Below, piece after piece: positions 6,566 through 15,486 of a stretch of DNA of 64,000 nt; the stretch's first letter is position 1, and every line of letters begins with the position of its first letter. This DNA is from Carnobacterium_B sp040274945 (GTDB lineage: Bacteria; Bacillota; Bacilli; Lactobacillales; Carnobacteriaceae). The position numbers and the translations under genes were made by a program. The notes under the pieces are model-generated. The model was not told the DNA's origin, did not search any database, and was given only the letters and a program-made list of their open reading frames with translations. The stretch is taken from positions 1 through 64,000 of the forward strand of contig NZ_JBEMAR010000004.1 in NCBI RefSeq assembly GCF_040274945.1, given 5' to 3'.

Positions 6566-7116
6566 ACAAGGATTGTGCAATTTTGCAAGATCTTTTACCA
6601 TTATACGAAGAAAAGTTATTGCATCCTGATACAGAAGAATTTATCGAGGAGCATTTGAAAATTTGCCAAGAATGCAGGCAAATTGCAAAAAAATCACATA
6701 TTCCTCTACCTCTACCTGCGGAAGTAAAACCAAGTGGGTCTTCCAAAAAGATGATCCGGAAAATAACCCTGCGGTTAACGACAGTACAAATTTTCTTTGT
6801 GGCGATTGCATTTATGTTAGCGATGAGTACAACTGTTATGAATGATAAAGCAGGATTTATCCTGACCTATACTATTTTGGGAGCAGTAACGTATCTGTTT
6901 TACCGTTCGGTTCTAGTTGCCGTATTGCTTGCAGGCGTGCCGACATTCATTTGGAACTGCCTGATATATATGACGGATCTGTTTGGTGACTTCCCTATTG
7001 ATAGTTTTTCAGATGGGATATCACTAATCTTGTTTTCACTAATCTTGAATTTGATGTTTACTTTTATTGGAATTGCCATCGGCTTTTGTATTCTTAAACT
7101 AACGGAGGGAAATTAA
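6562..7116 (+). CDS. Membrane anti-sigma factor with zf-HC2 domain
   Basis: 184 residues. The N-terminal cytosolic part contains a conserved CAILQDLLPLYEEKL and the zinc-binding HLKICQEC (His and two Cys, with Cys5 a likely fourth ligand), typical of the zf-HC2/ZAS anti-sigma domain that sequesters ECF factors. Four hydrophobic segments follow between about residues 73 and 178. The start overlaps the sigma gene stop (ATATGA), so translation is coupled. It should hold the sigma factor at the membrane until a signal arrives; the signal is unknown. Confidence 0.88.
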   Translation: MNKDCAILQDLLPLYEEKLLHPDTEEFIEEHLKICQECRQIAKKSHIPLPLPAEVKPSGSSKKMIRKITLRLTTVQIFFVAIAFMLAMSTTVMNDKAGFILTYTILGAVTYLFYRSVLVAVLLAGVPTFIWNCLIYMTDLFGDFPIDSFSDGISLILFSLILNLMFTFIGIAIGFCILKLTEGN

Positions 7117-7118
7117 TT

Positions 7119-7802
7119 ATGAAAAAGAAAATAATATACAGTGTGATTGCGATCTCATTAATTGCCATCGTAGTGTTTGCTTATATACAAATGAACGGAA
7201 ATCCCATTGAAAAAAATAAATCAAAGGAGAGTTTGGAAGAGTTTTTAGAACAAACGTATCCGGAAATGGATTACAAGATCAAGCGGTCGGCAGAGTATGG
7301 CTGGGTCGATGGCACGTTCCGTTTTAATGTAGTAACAAAGGATTCTTTAGAAGTTGAAACCACCTATCCATTTGATGTCTCCGCTTTCGAACCGTATGAA
7401 ATTCTTGGCGATACGATCCACGTATCCAACATAGATAAAGAGGCATCAAATAAATTGAATATGGAGGCAGAACAGTATATTCTAGCACTTCTCCAGGAAA
7501 AAGTTCCAGAAATCGATGGAGTCTCAACAGATGTAGAGGTTTACGACAATGTTTCCGAGGAATGGACACCACAGTTGCAAACACCAAAGCCTATTCATAT
7601 TATGTCGGGACTTGAAAAAGGCGATTTGACAAGAGAGCAAATGCTGGAGCAAAGTAAGAAAATCCAACAGCAATTGAATGATGAATCCATTGATTATTAT
7701 ATAGCGGAAATAGGCTATCACAGCATTGTAGATGGTGAAGAAATTTATGATTATATTAGTTTTACGCCAGAACAAAAACTAACGCTAAAGGATGTTAATT
7801 AA
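7119..7802 (+). CDS. Membrane-anchored extracellular protein, YfjL-like
   Basis: 227 residues with a single N-terminal membrane anchor (about residues 4-24) and a large outside domain containing FLEQTYPEMDYKIKRSAEYGWVDGTFRFNVV and YIAEIGYHS. From memory this resembles the YfjL-like family of Bacillus membrane proteins, whose function is not known. It starts two bases after the anti-sigma stop, preceded by GGAGGGAAATTA, so it is the third gene of the ECF operon and may be a sensor or target of the response. Confidence 0.7.
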   Translation: MKKKIIYSVIAISLIAIVVFAYIQMNGNPIEKNKSKESLEEFLEQTYPEMDYKIKRSAEYGWVDGTFRFNVVTKDSLEVETTYPFDVSAFEPYEILGDTIHVSNIDKEASNKLNMEAEQYILALLQEKVPEIDGVSTDVEVYDNVSEEWTPQLQTPKPIHIMSGLEKGDLTREQMLEQSKKIQQQLNDESIDYYIAEIGYHSIVDGEEIYDYISFTPEQKLTLKDVN

Positions 7803-8192
7803 ATAGAAAAGAATAAACTCCTTTAGTCAAACGGCATTTAGTAATAAGAAAATCACTAAGCACATAAGTTAGTGGTAGATGATGAATCAGCTTGACAGGT
7901 ATACGAGTAAAAAAAGAAAAAAAACAATGAAGTTTATTCTCGAACGGAGAATGACTTCATTACACGCCTTATAGTCAATGGTATTAAATAAAATCAGCGA
8001 AACTGTAGATTAGTGTTTTAGTAAGACTAGTAAGTAGTCCTATAAGGATTTACTTACTGGTCTTACTTTCAGTTATAGTTTCATTCGATTAGCTCGTTTA
8101 TAACAAATTATGGATATTAAATGATAAAAAGGTTAAAAATAAATGTGTAATGTGTTAAGATAAGCATACTTTAAATTTTTGGGGGTATATTT
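7803..8192. other. Intergenic region with two hairpins before oppA
   Basis: There is no coding frame. A 16-bp stem with one G-T pair lies at 8021-8036/8051-8066, but the following T run is short. A weaker imperfect hairpin, with arms aatgaagt and acttcatt, lies around 7926-7963. A possible promoter TTAAAA-N17-TAAGAT lies about 30-60 bp before the oppA-like start. The long hairpin may end the ECF operon. Confidence 0.5.
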
Positions 8193-9863
8193 GTGAAAAG
8201 AAACAAAATAGGCGTGTTGTCTGTAGCACTTACACTAACCGCTGCACTAACTGCAGCGTGTGGAGGAGCTAATGGCGATACAAAGTCAGCGAGTTCAGGT
8301 GAATCAAACAATGGGGAAAATCTTGCAGCAGATCAAAGTATCTCTGTTGGAGTATTAAATGAATTATCTACAGGGGACACCTTACTCGTATCGGATATTG
8401 GAACGAATACGGCAATGAATCAATACTTAGAAGGTCTCTATCGATTGGATGAAAATAATCAGCCGATTCCAGCTCTTGCCGAAGAAACAATCGTATCGGA
8501 AGATGGTTTAACGTATACCTTTAAACTTAAAGAAGATGCTACATGGTCAAATGGAGATCCAGTCACGGCACATGATTTTGTGTATGCTTGGAGACAAGCT
8601 GTCAATCCTGAAAAGGCTGCCCCGTATTCCTATATGTTTACTTCAGTGGTAAATGCAGAAGAAATTATTAATGGCGAAATGCCACCAGATGAACTAGGTG
8701 TAGAGGCAGTCGGAGACTATGAATTCAAGGTTCAATTAAACGTGCCAGTCTCTTATTTCTTAGGAGAAATGGCCTTTATGCCTTTCTTCCCTCAAAATCA
8801 AACATTTGTAGAAGAAATGGGTTCAGATTATGGGACAAGCAGCGATACAACACTTTCAAATGGACCATTTATTTTAACTGGTTGGAATGGAACAAACCAA
8901 TCTTGGAGTTATGAAAAAAATGAAGACTATTGGGATGCGGAAAAAGTCACTTTAGAGAGCATTAATGTTCAAGTGATTAAAGAGGTTTCAACAGCACTTA
9001 ATTTGTTTGAGTCTGGTGGGATAGATGACGCCATTCTTTCAGGTGAAATTGCTAAACAATACGTTGATCATGAAGCTTATGTAGTTGAACCAGAAGCTCG
9101 TACAAATTTTCTGCAATTTAATTATACTGATGTACCAATGCTTTCTAATGCAAAATTGAGAGAAGCTTTCTCTTTGGTATTAAACCGTGAAGAATTAGCA
9201 AATACGATCTTAGGAAATGGTTCTCTTCCAGCAAAGGCACTTGTTCCACATGATTTTGTCACAAACCCTGTTACTGGAAATGATTTTGCAGACGATGCAG
9301 GAAATTTTTTGACTTATGATAAAGAAAAAGCTATGCAACTTTATGAAGAAGCAAAAGAAGAATTAGGGACAGATACGATTGAAATTGCGTTGGTTGCAGA
9401 TGATGATGAAACAAGCAAACTTGTAGGACAATACGTTCAGGGGGAACTACAAAATAACTTTGAAGGGTTAACCATTAATCTGACAAATGTACCGAAGAAC
9501 AACCGAATTGAAAAAGGTCAATCTGGTGATTTTGATATGATTCTAGGCGGTTGGGGTGCCATCTTGCCTGATGCTATCAACTTGTTGGATATTATGAACA
9601 GCGAAACGACTTTCAATAATGGGCCATATAAAAATGAAGAAGTCGATCAATTGTTAAATGATGCAGAAACAAGCAATGCGAATGATCCAGAAACCCGTTG
9701 GCAAAATATGTTGGATGCTCAAGGTCTTATGTTAAATGAAAAAGGGTTCATTCCTTTGTACCATACAGCAGAAGTGCATTTGCGCAATCCAAAATTAAAG
9801 GGTGTTGAAGTTCATTCCGTAAGTTCTCGTTATGATTACCGCAATGCTTATGTTGAAGAATAG
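8193..9863 (+). CDS. oppA: Oligopeptide ABC transporter substrate-binding lipoprotein (OppA-like)
   Basis: A 556-residue lipoprotein: signal peptide with lipidated Cys23 in LTAAC, then a family 5 extracellular solute-binding domain. It contains ALAEETIVSEDGLTYTFKLKEDATWSNGDPVTAHDFVYAWRQAV-type landmarks and an EDYWDAEKVTL region typical of OppA/MppA. It should capture peptides outside the cell for an Opp permease. No permease or ATPase genes lie nearby, so it is an orphan binding protein or feeds a system elsewhere. It starts with GTG, nine bases after GGGGG. pepT follows 11 bp downstream, so uptake and peptide hydrolysis are probably co-expressed. Confidence 0.9.
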   Translation: MKRNKIGVLSVALTLTAALTAACGGANGDTKSASSGESNNGENLAADQSISVGVLNELSTGDTLLVSDIGTNTAMNQYLEGLYRLDENNQPIPALAEETIVSEDGLTYTFKLKEDATWSNGDPVTAHDFVYAWRQAVNPEKAAPYSYMFTSVVNAEEIINGEMPPDELGVEAVGDYEFKVQLNVPVSYFLGEMAFMPFFPQNQTFVEEMGSDYGTSSDTTLSNGPFILTGWNGTNQSWSYEKNEDYWDAEKVTLESINVQVIKEVSTALNLFESGGIDDAILSGEIAKQYVDHEAYVVEPEARTNFLQFNYTDVPMLSNAKLREAFSLVLNREELANTILGNGSLPAKALVPHDFVTNPVTGNDFADDAGNFLTYDKEKAMQLYEEAKEELGTDTIEIALVADDDETSKLVGQYVQGELQNNFEGLTINLTNVPKNNRIEKGQSGDFDMILGGWGAILPDAINLLDIMNSETTFNNGPYKNEEVDQLLNDAETSNANDPETRWQNMLDAQGLMLNEKGFIPLYHTAEVHLRNPKLKGVEVHSVSSRYDYRNAYVEE

Positions 9864-9874
9864 GAGAATAAAAA

Positions 9875-11104
9875 ATGAATGAACGCTTACTCGAACGATT
9901 TGTCAAATACGCTAAAGTCAATACACGGTCTGATATGAATAGTCAGACCGTTCCAACCACCTATTCACAAGTTGAATTTGCTTTAAAATTAGCTGAAGAA
10001 TTGAAAGAAATAGGGTTGGAAGAAGTCGAATTCAACGAAAAAAATGGATTTGTAACAGCCACATTGCCGAGCAATTTGCAGCATGAAGTTCCGACGATTG
10101 GATTTATTGCTCATATCGATACGGCCGATTTTAATGCAGAAAATATTCAACCACAAGTCCACACAAATTATGATGGCCAAGATATTTTACTTAATGAAAA
10201 ATTAGGTATTGTCATGTCAACAACTGAATTTCCTCAGCTAGCGAACTATGTGGGAAAAACGGTGATCACAACAGATGGGACAACTTTATTGGGAGCAGAT
10301 GATAAAGCGGGAATGGCTTCTATCGTTACGGCTATGGAAGAATTTATCCAGCATCCAGAACTTCCGCATGGAAAAATACGGATTGCTTTTGGACCAGATG
10401 AAGAAATTGGCCGAGGTGCATTGCTATTTGATGTCGACCATTTTCAAGCTGATTTTGCTTACACATTAGACAGCGGAGTAGTTGGGAAATTCGAATACGA
10501 AACGTTTAATGCAGCTCAAGCAGAACTGACAATTAAAGGAACAAGTGTGCATCCTGGAACAGCTAAAGACAGTATGATTAATGCGTTATTAGTTGCTGCT
10601 CAATTTGCCACAGCGTTGCCGCAAGAAGAAGTACCCGAAAAAACAGAAGGGTATCAAGGGTTCTACATGCTTTCAAGTCAAGTGGGAACGATTGATGAAG
10701 TCAAAGCAACCTACATTATTCGAGATCATGATAAAGAAACTTTTGAACATCGGAAACAACACTTTATAGCTTTGGTTGATCAGTTCAATGAAACCTTTGA
10801 TCAACCACGTATTGACTTGAAATTATACGATCAGTATTACAATATGCGCGATATTATTGAAAATGATTTATCTATAGTAGAGTTAGCCATAGATGCCTAT
10901 AAATCGTTGGGCATTGAACCAGATGTAAAAGCTTTTAGAGGTGGAACAGACGGCAGTATTATTACCTATAAGGGACTGCCTACTCCAAATATCTTTACTG
11001 GAGCTGAAAATTTACACGGTAAGTATGAATTTGTTTCGGTAGAAGGTATGGAGCAAGCTGCTCAAGTTGTTATTGAGATTGCTCGGATGAACGCAGAAAA
11101 ATAA
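9875..11104 (+). CDS. pepT: Peptidase T (tripeptide aminopeptidase)
   Basis: A 409-residue zinc aminopeptidase of family M20B that removes the N-terminal residue from tripeptides in the cytosol. Metal and catalytic landmarks are in place: His80 and Asp82 in HIDTAD, Asp142 in LGADDKAG, Glu176/Glu177 in PDEEIGRG, the LDSG segment and His381 in NLHGKYEF. Length matches the family. The ATG follows GGAGAATAAAA, and the gene probably shares a transcript with the oppA-like gene, ending at the terminator 11120-11148. Confidence 0.95.
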   Translation: MNERLLERFVKYAKVNTRSDMNSQTVPTTYSQVEFALKLAEELKEIGLEEVEFNEKNGFVTATLPSNLQHEVPTIGFIAHIDTADFNAENIQPQVHTNYDGQDILLNEKLGIVMSTTEFPQLANYVGKTVITTDGTTLLGADDKAGMASIVTAMEEFIQHPELPHGKIRIAFGPDEEIGRGALLFDVDHFQADFAYTLDSGVVGKFEYETFNAAQAELTIKGTSVHPGTAKDSMINALLVAAQFATALPQEEVPEKTEGYQGFYMLSSQVGTIDEVKATYIIRDHDKETFEHRKQHFIALVDQFNETFDQPRIDLKLYDQYYNMRDIIENDLSIVELAIDAYKSLGIEPDVKAFRGGTDGSIITYKGLPTPNIFTGAENLHGKYEFVSVEGMEQAAQVVIEIARMNAEK

Positions 11105-11119
11105 AGGCTACACAAAATC

Positions 11120-11148
11120 AGACTCAGCAGTACTGGGTCTTTTTTTTC
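11120..11148 (+). terminator. Rho-independent terminator after pepT
   Basis: An 8-bp stem with one G-T pair (11120-11127 with 11133-11140), a five-base loop and eight T residues. Confidence 0.8.
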
Positions 11149-11251
11149 TAAGATAAATAAATTTGGCAACCGATAAATTAGTAGTGTTATACTAGATAAG
11201 TAATTCTATTAAACGAAGTAAATAAAGTACTGGATGAAGGAGCGCGATAAA

Positions 11252-13063
11252 ATGGCACAAGAAGAATTGAAAAATAGAGCAGATGTCTCTGAAGCATTAA
11301 CCTGGGATCTTACAGGTTTATACCCAACGAAAGAAGCATTCGAAACAGCAGTAGCAGAGCTGAAAGCAGCTGTTACACAGTTCAGCACAACTTATGAAGG
11401 CAAATTAACGAATGCCCAAACCATTCGTGCGGCTTTAAAAGAATATGAAGCTATCATGCAAACAGCTGACTGGACGAATCATTATGCTTTTTTACCAGCC
11501 ACGACTGATTTAACAAATCCCGCAAATACTGAATTATCTCGTTCAATGGACAATGTGTTAGCTGAAGTAGGCGCACAATTATCTTTTTTTGATTCAGAAT
11601 TAAAAGCAGCAGATACAGCTGTCTTAGACCAAGTTGAAACAGAAGAGCCACAATTTGCTTCTTTTATCCGTCACATTAAAGAAGATAAATCGATTCAGCT
11701 GGACCCTAAAGTCGAAAAAGCACTAGCTCAACTTTCGCCTGTTCTTGGAGCTCCTGAAGCTATTTATGAACAAGCTCGTTTGGCGGACATGGATTTTGGA
11801 ATGTTTAGTGTAGCAGGAAAAGAATACCCATTAAGTTTTGTTTTGTACGAAGATCACTATATGTACCATGCGGATACAGCTATTCGACGTGCGGCATTTG
11901 ACCAATTTTCAGCAGTCCTGAGTGATTATCAAAATGTTGTGGCAGCTGCTTATTACACGCAAGTGCAAAAAGAAAAAACACTTGCTACGATGCGTGGTTT
12001 CGATTCTGTAATTGACTATCTTTTGTACGATCAAGAAGTCGACCGCGACTTATACAATCGCCAAATCGATCGCATTATGAATGATCTAGCTCCTGTTATG
12101 CAAAAATACATTACCCATGTTAAAGAAATTAATGGGCTGGATAAGATGACTTACGCCGACTTGAAAATTGATTTAGACGCTGATTATTCGTCAACGATTA
12201 CAGTGGAACAGTCAAAAGAAGTTGTGGCAGATGCATTGAGTGTTTTAGGACAAGATTATGTTGACCTTGTTATGAAAGCTTATCCAGAACGTTGGGTAGA
12301 CTTTGTTCAAAATAAAGGGAAATCAACTGGTGGATTCTGTACGTCTCCATATGGCAAACACCCTTATATCTTGATGTCATGGAATAATCAACTATCAGAT
12401 GTGTACACATTCATCCACGAAATAGGACATGCTGGACAAGGGATACTTTCTGCTGAAAACAACAGCATTTTGGGGGCAGAACCATCTCTTTATTTGATAG
12501 AAGCGCCATCGACATTCAATGAATTGTTGTTGACTGAATCATTACAACGCAAAAGCGAAGACCCGCGTGAAAAACGCTATGCCTTATCAAATATGATCTC
12601 AAATACGTACTTCCATAACTTTATCACTCATTTATTAGAAGCCGCTTATCAACGTGAAGTTTATCAATTGATCGATGAAGGCAAAAGTTTTGATGCTGCC
12701 AAATTAAGCGACATCAAACGTTCTGTATTAAACCAATTCTGGGGAGATGCTGTTGAAATCAATCCAGGGGCAGAATTAACCTGGATGCGTCAAAGTCATT
12801 ACTATATGGGATTGTATTCATACACGTATTCTGCAGGATTAACGATTGCAACTCAAGCATTCTTACGGATTAAAGAAGAAGGACAGCCAGCTGTAAACGA
12901 GTGGTTAGAATTTTTAGCTCTTGGGGATCAGTGCCGTCCAGCTCCAGCTGCTAAAATGGCAGGTGTGGATATTACTACTGATAAACCTTTATCAGATACG
13001 ATTCAGTATTTAGATGAATCCGTTGATACGATTATTGCCTTGAGCAAAGAAGTAACCATTTAA
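11252..13063 (+). CDS. pepF: Oligoendopeptidase F (M3B metallopeptidase)
   Basis: 603 residues from the ATG at 11252, chosen because AAGGAG lies eight bases upstream; an earlier ATG at 11234 lacks such a site. The zinc motif HEIGH starts at His389 in FIHEIGHAG, with the downstream Glu in the EAPSTFNE segment as third ligand, as in M3B enzymes. It degrades mid-length peptides in the cytosol, complementing the neighbouring PepT and OppA. Single-gene unit closed by the terminator at 13095-13144. Confidence 0.95.
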   Translation: MAQEELKNRADVSEALTWDLTGLYPTKEAFETAVAELKAAVTQFSTTYEGKLTNAQTIRAALKEYEAIMQTADWTNHYAFLPATTDLTNPANTELSRSMDNVLAEVGAQLSFFDSELKAADTAVLDQVETEEPQFASFIRHIKEDKSIQLDPKVEKALAQLSPVLGAPEAIYEQARLADMDFGMFSVAGKEYPLSFVLYEDHYMYHADTAIRRAAFDQFSAVLSDYQNVVAAAYYTQVQKEKTLATMRGFDSVIDYLLYDQEVDRDLYNRQIDRIMNDLAPVMQKYITHVKEINGLDKMTYADLKIDLDADYSSTITVEQSKEVVADALSVLGQDYVDLVMKAYPERWVDFVQNKGKSTGGFCTSPYGKHPYILMSWNNQLSDVYTFIHEIGHAGQGILSAENNSILGAEPSLYLIEAPSTFNELLLTESLQRKSEDPREKRYALSNMISNTYFHNFITHLLEAAYQREVYQLIDEGKSFDAAKLSDIKRSVLNQFWGDAVEINPGAELTWMRQSHYYMGLYSYTYSAGLTIATQAFLRIKEEGQPAVNEWLEFLALGDQCRPAPAAKMAGVDITTDKPLSDTIQYLDESVDTIIALSKEVTI

Positions 13064-13094
13064 AGATAGCTAAGGGAAATGCTTATCCTTAAAC

Positions 13095-13144
13095 ACATTC
13101 TAAATTTTGATGATCTCATTCATCAGAATTTAGAATGTTTTTTT
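13095..13144 (+). terminator. Rho-independent terminator after pepF
   Basis: A 19-bp stem with a single G-T pair (13095-13113 with 13120-13138) followed by a T-rich tract. Confidence 0.85.
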
Positions 13145-13170
13145 TATCTATTTTGCTTGTAGTTTTGTGT

Positions 13171-13342
13171 CACTCTTCCGAGGAATGACTGTTAACGGAA
13201 AAGTGGAGCAGAAAAAAGGTGTCACTTTTCCATGAAACGGCTCTTCATGGATGAGTGGCACCAAAAAAGATCATCACTCTTCCATCAAAGTGGGTTTCAT
13301 GGAAGAGTGAAGCTAGAAAAAGAGCGTACTTGTCCATGAAAA
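13171..13342. repeat. Palindromic repeat array 1 (three and a half units, 52-bp period)
   Basis: The units are 13171-13205, 13223-13256, 13275-13309 and a truncated start at 13327. Each is an imperfect palindrome of 34-35 bp of the type CACTCTTCCATGAA-loop-TTCATGGAAGAGTG. Spacers are 17-18 bp and contain an A-run (for example gagcagaaaaaaggtgt). Arm substitutions are mostly matched on the other arm. The same family recurs at 21727-21865 and 22923-23075. Confidence 0.85.
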
Positions 13343-13357
13343 GGTAAACCAAATCTA

Positions 13358-13391
13358 TAAAAAAAGCCTTTGCTATTTATCGCAAAGGCTT
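13358..13391 (-). terminator. Rho-independent terminator on minus strand
   Basis: A 10-bp stem (13364-13373 with 13382-13391) is followed on the minus strand by a T-run. It serves the small membrane-protein gene 13573-13851. Bases 13392-13572 hold no gene; an 11-bp AT stem lies at 13406-13433. Confidence 0.7.
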
Positions 13392-13572
13392 GAAAAGGGG
13401 TATAACTATTTATTTATGGGGGTAAATAAATAGAAGAGAAAAGAAAAGGTTTAAGGTTTGGTATGTCTTTAGTATAACTAGTCGATGTGAAAAAATAATG
13501 TTCTTTTCGTCTTATTTTATGATGACGAATGAAAGAAAATGTGAAGATTTTAGGAATATTGCTTCAGCTGAT

Positions 13573-13851
13573 CTAACCAATTAAAAGTGTATAGATTGTA
13601 AAAGCTATAAAAGCAATAATCAGCACATTAAGAACAAATAAAAGAATGGTATAAGCTTGGTTTCTAGATTTTGTTGCCAATACTAATGATAGTGTGTTTA
13701 ATAAAACTGCGACAATCAGCACGCCAAGAAAAATCGGAAAGCTAAACAATGAAAATTGATTTTGAATAAAAATAGAGACAACCGTTAAGATGAAAGAAAT
13801 AGAAATTAAAACCGTTGGCCATTTGGTAGTGTTTTTTTTAGTGTTATACAT
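13573..13851 (-). CDS. Small three-helix membrane protein
   Basis: 92 residues starting MYNTKKNTTKWP. The ATG at 13851 is chosen because CTGGAG lies nine bases upstream; a longer in-frame extension to 13965 has no membrane-protein character or ribosome-binding site. Hydrophobic segments lie at about residues 11-27, 33-56 and 65-90. It stands alone on the minus strand with its own terminator. No family recognised. Confidence 0.65.
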   Translation of the reverse strand: MYNTKKNTTKWPTVLISISFILTVVSIFIQNQFSLFSFPIFLGVLIVAVLLNTLSLVLATKSRNQAYTILLFVLNVLIIAFIAFTIYTLLIG

Positions 13852-13990
13852 AAGTTTAAACTCCAGTCTTTTTTTATGAACTATCGATAAACTTAAGTAT
13901 ACAATTTGAGAATCCGCTTCACAATAGTTTCTTAGAAGAAGACTTATTTTTGTAAGAATAGTCATGAAGCAATTGGAATCATTATAGATA

Positions 13991-14024
13991 GAAAAAAAAC
14001 CTCCACTCGGATCAGAGTAGAGGT
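13991..14024 (-). terminator. Rho-independent terminator on minus strand
   Basis: A 10-bp stem with one mismatch (13999-14008 with 14015-14024) followed on the minus strand by eight T residues. It ends the PadR/HAAS-type operon. Confidence 0.8.
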
Positions 14025-14033
14025 CTTAGAACA

Positions 14034-15017
14034 TTATTTTCTTCGTTTTGTCTTAATGAGACTTTGGTATAAGGAAGAAAATGCGGCAAAGAGGATACCG
14101 GTTATTGGAAAAATGATCCAAGCTGTTCCCCAAGCATTATAGACAAAACCTAAAAGTAGATAAACGGCTGTCGCTATTGGAAATACAACTCCTGCAATGG
14201 TATCCGTCAGCTTACTGGCAATAACTTTTTCAGGCTGATAGTCTCCTAGCGAAAGGAGTTTTTCATAGGTGGAGTATAAAACACCATAGAAGACAAACAA
14301 GAAAACACCAACGGATACAAAACCTAGAAGAAAGATAACAGACCACGCGTTATCGTCTCCTAGAAGAACAATTGCGAGCAATAAAGAGATAGGGGCTAAG
14401 ATGCATAGGATAACTCCAGCTGCGATCGCTTTTGCAAAACTAGGTTTGAACTCCTGCATTTCTCGATCTAAGTGGATACGTGTAGAAGGATCAAGAATTA
14501 CAACTTTTTTATCAAGGTTGTATTGTTCTTCTTTTAAACCAAAGATAATAAAAATTCCAACAGCAATAGCGATGAAAATAAAAAGTGGAATAATCGATAA
14601 TAAATCTATGCCTTCCATATTTGCGGGAGAACTAAAGGAAAACAAGTTTGCTAGTTCATTGAACAAGAGCATCATAGCTGGAGCGAGAATACAAAGAGCA
14701 ACTCCTGTCGCAATTCCCATTCCAAATTTTGTTCGATGCTGCATAAAATCCTCAACTTCTGCTTCTGATAAAAAGACAGAGTCCTTGTCAACTTCTTCCG
14801 ATTCCTTCTCTAAATTGTACTCTTCGATGATTTCATCGATATTGCCAAATTCGGATAAAACAGTTCCAATTGCTTCATTTTCACTTTGACCTTCTGATTT
14901 TAACTGAAGGTATTTATCTTCCATATTGGTCAGCATATCTTCTTTGAGTCGCTGCATCTCGGGAGTGCGTGGCAATTGAATAAAAACTGATTCGACATAA
15001 CTTTTAATTGTATCCAT
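14034..15017 (-). CDS. Membrane protein with N-terminal HAAS/permease-prefix domain
   Basis: 327 residues. Residues 1-70 form a helical soluble domain (MDTIKSYVESVFIQL, EDMLTNMEDKYLQLKSEGQSENEAI, LSEFGNIDEIIEEY) that I recognise as the HAAS-type or permease-prefix domain usually encoded next to PadR regulators. Six hydrophobic segments follow (from about 98 to 315) in two similar halves, each with a V[AI]LCILAP motif. It starts two bases after the padR stop, so both come from one transcript. Probably an envelope-associated protein controlled by the PadR repressor; the exact role is unknown. Confidence 0.8.
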   Translation of the reverse strand: MDTIKSYVESVFIQLPRTPEMQRLKEDMLTNMEDKYLQLKSEGQSENEAIGTVLSEFGNIDEIIEEYNLEKESEEVDKDSVFLSEAEVEDFMQHRTKFGMGIATGVALCILAPAMMLLFNELANLFSFSSPANMEGIDLLSIIPLFIFIAIAVGIFIIFGLKEEQYNLDKKVVILDPSTRIHLDREMQEFKPSFAKAIAAGVILCILAPISLLLAIVLLGDDNAWSVIFLLGFVSVGVFLFVFYGVLYSTYEKLLSLGDYQPEKVIASKLTDTIAGVVFPIATAVYLLLGFVYNAWGTAWIIFPITGILFAAFSSLYQSLIKTKRRK

Positions 15018-15019
15018 TC

Positions 15020-15349
15020 TTACGATTCCTCCTCAATAAATCTATCCATCACATTTTTTGTATCCAGCCATTCGCTTACTTTATCGGTATACGTTTTCTT
15101 ACCTAATTCTGTAATTCGGTAGTAGGTTCGCGGTTTGCCATTGGTTTCGGTACTAGAATAAGATTGAATAAGAGCATTTTTTTCTAATCGGTTAAATGCA
15201 GAATAAAGAGTGGTTTCCTTCATGACATACTTTCCATCTGTTATTTCTTTAATTGTATTTGAAATTTGATAGCCATAAGAGTCCTCTTTCATCAAAATAG
15301 ACAATAAAATTAAACTATTAAATCCGCGCATGACATCACTTGATATCAC
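15020..15349 (-). CDS. PadR family transcriptional regulator
   Basis: A 109-residue winged-helix regulator of the PadR family: RGFNSLILLSILMKEDSYGYQISNTI for the first helices, TLYSAFNRLEKNALI for the recognition region, and SYSSTETNGKPRTYYRITELGKK for the wing, followed by a short dimerisation tail. It begins with GTG, after GGGGTGATGAT. Such proteins repress their own operon and release on ligand binding or stress. The promoter upstream (15379-15420) contains a 9-bp dyad that is a natural operator candidate. Confidence 0.9.
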   Translation of the reverse strand: MISSDVMRGFNSLILLSILMKEDSYGYQISNTIKEITDGKYVMKETTLYSAFNRLEKNALIQSYSSTETNGKPRTYYRITELGKKTYTDKVSEWLDTKNVMDRFIEEES

Positions 15350-15378
15350 ATCATCACCCCGTTTTTTTACTTCATCTA

Positions 15379-15420
15379 TCGTAGTAATTAAAGTATACTC
15401 CTTTTACTACGACAGGTAAA
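15379..15420 (-). promoter_or_regulatory. SigA promoter with PadR operator-like dyad
   Basis: On the minus strand, -35 TTTACC (15415-15420) and -10 TATACT (15392-15397) are separated by 17 bp. The arms tcgtagtaa (15379-15387) and ttactacga (15404-15412) are perfect inverted repeats flanking the -10 box. This suits repression by the PadR protein encoded just downstream. Confidence 0.75.
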
Positions 15421-15443
15421 GTAATTTGAACGAAATAGGCAAA

Positions 15444-15478
15444 CAAAAAAAGAGATAGCTTATAGAAAGCTCATCTCT
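15444..15478 (-). terminator. Rho-independent terminator on minus strand
   Basis: An 11-bp stem with one bulge (15451-15478) is followed on the minus strand by seven T residues. It ends the gene at 15487-15831. Confidence 0.75.
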
Positions 15479-15486
15479 TAAGCGAA

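Noticed and set aside
13171..13342. CRISPR array
   Set aside because: Repeats are palindromes that vary from unit to unit, the spacers resemble each other, and no cas genes lie in the window.
14401..14889. 162-residue plus-strand frame
   Set aside because: Antisense to the HAAS-type membrane gene and explained by its codon pattern; no supporting start site.
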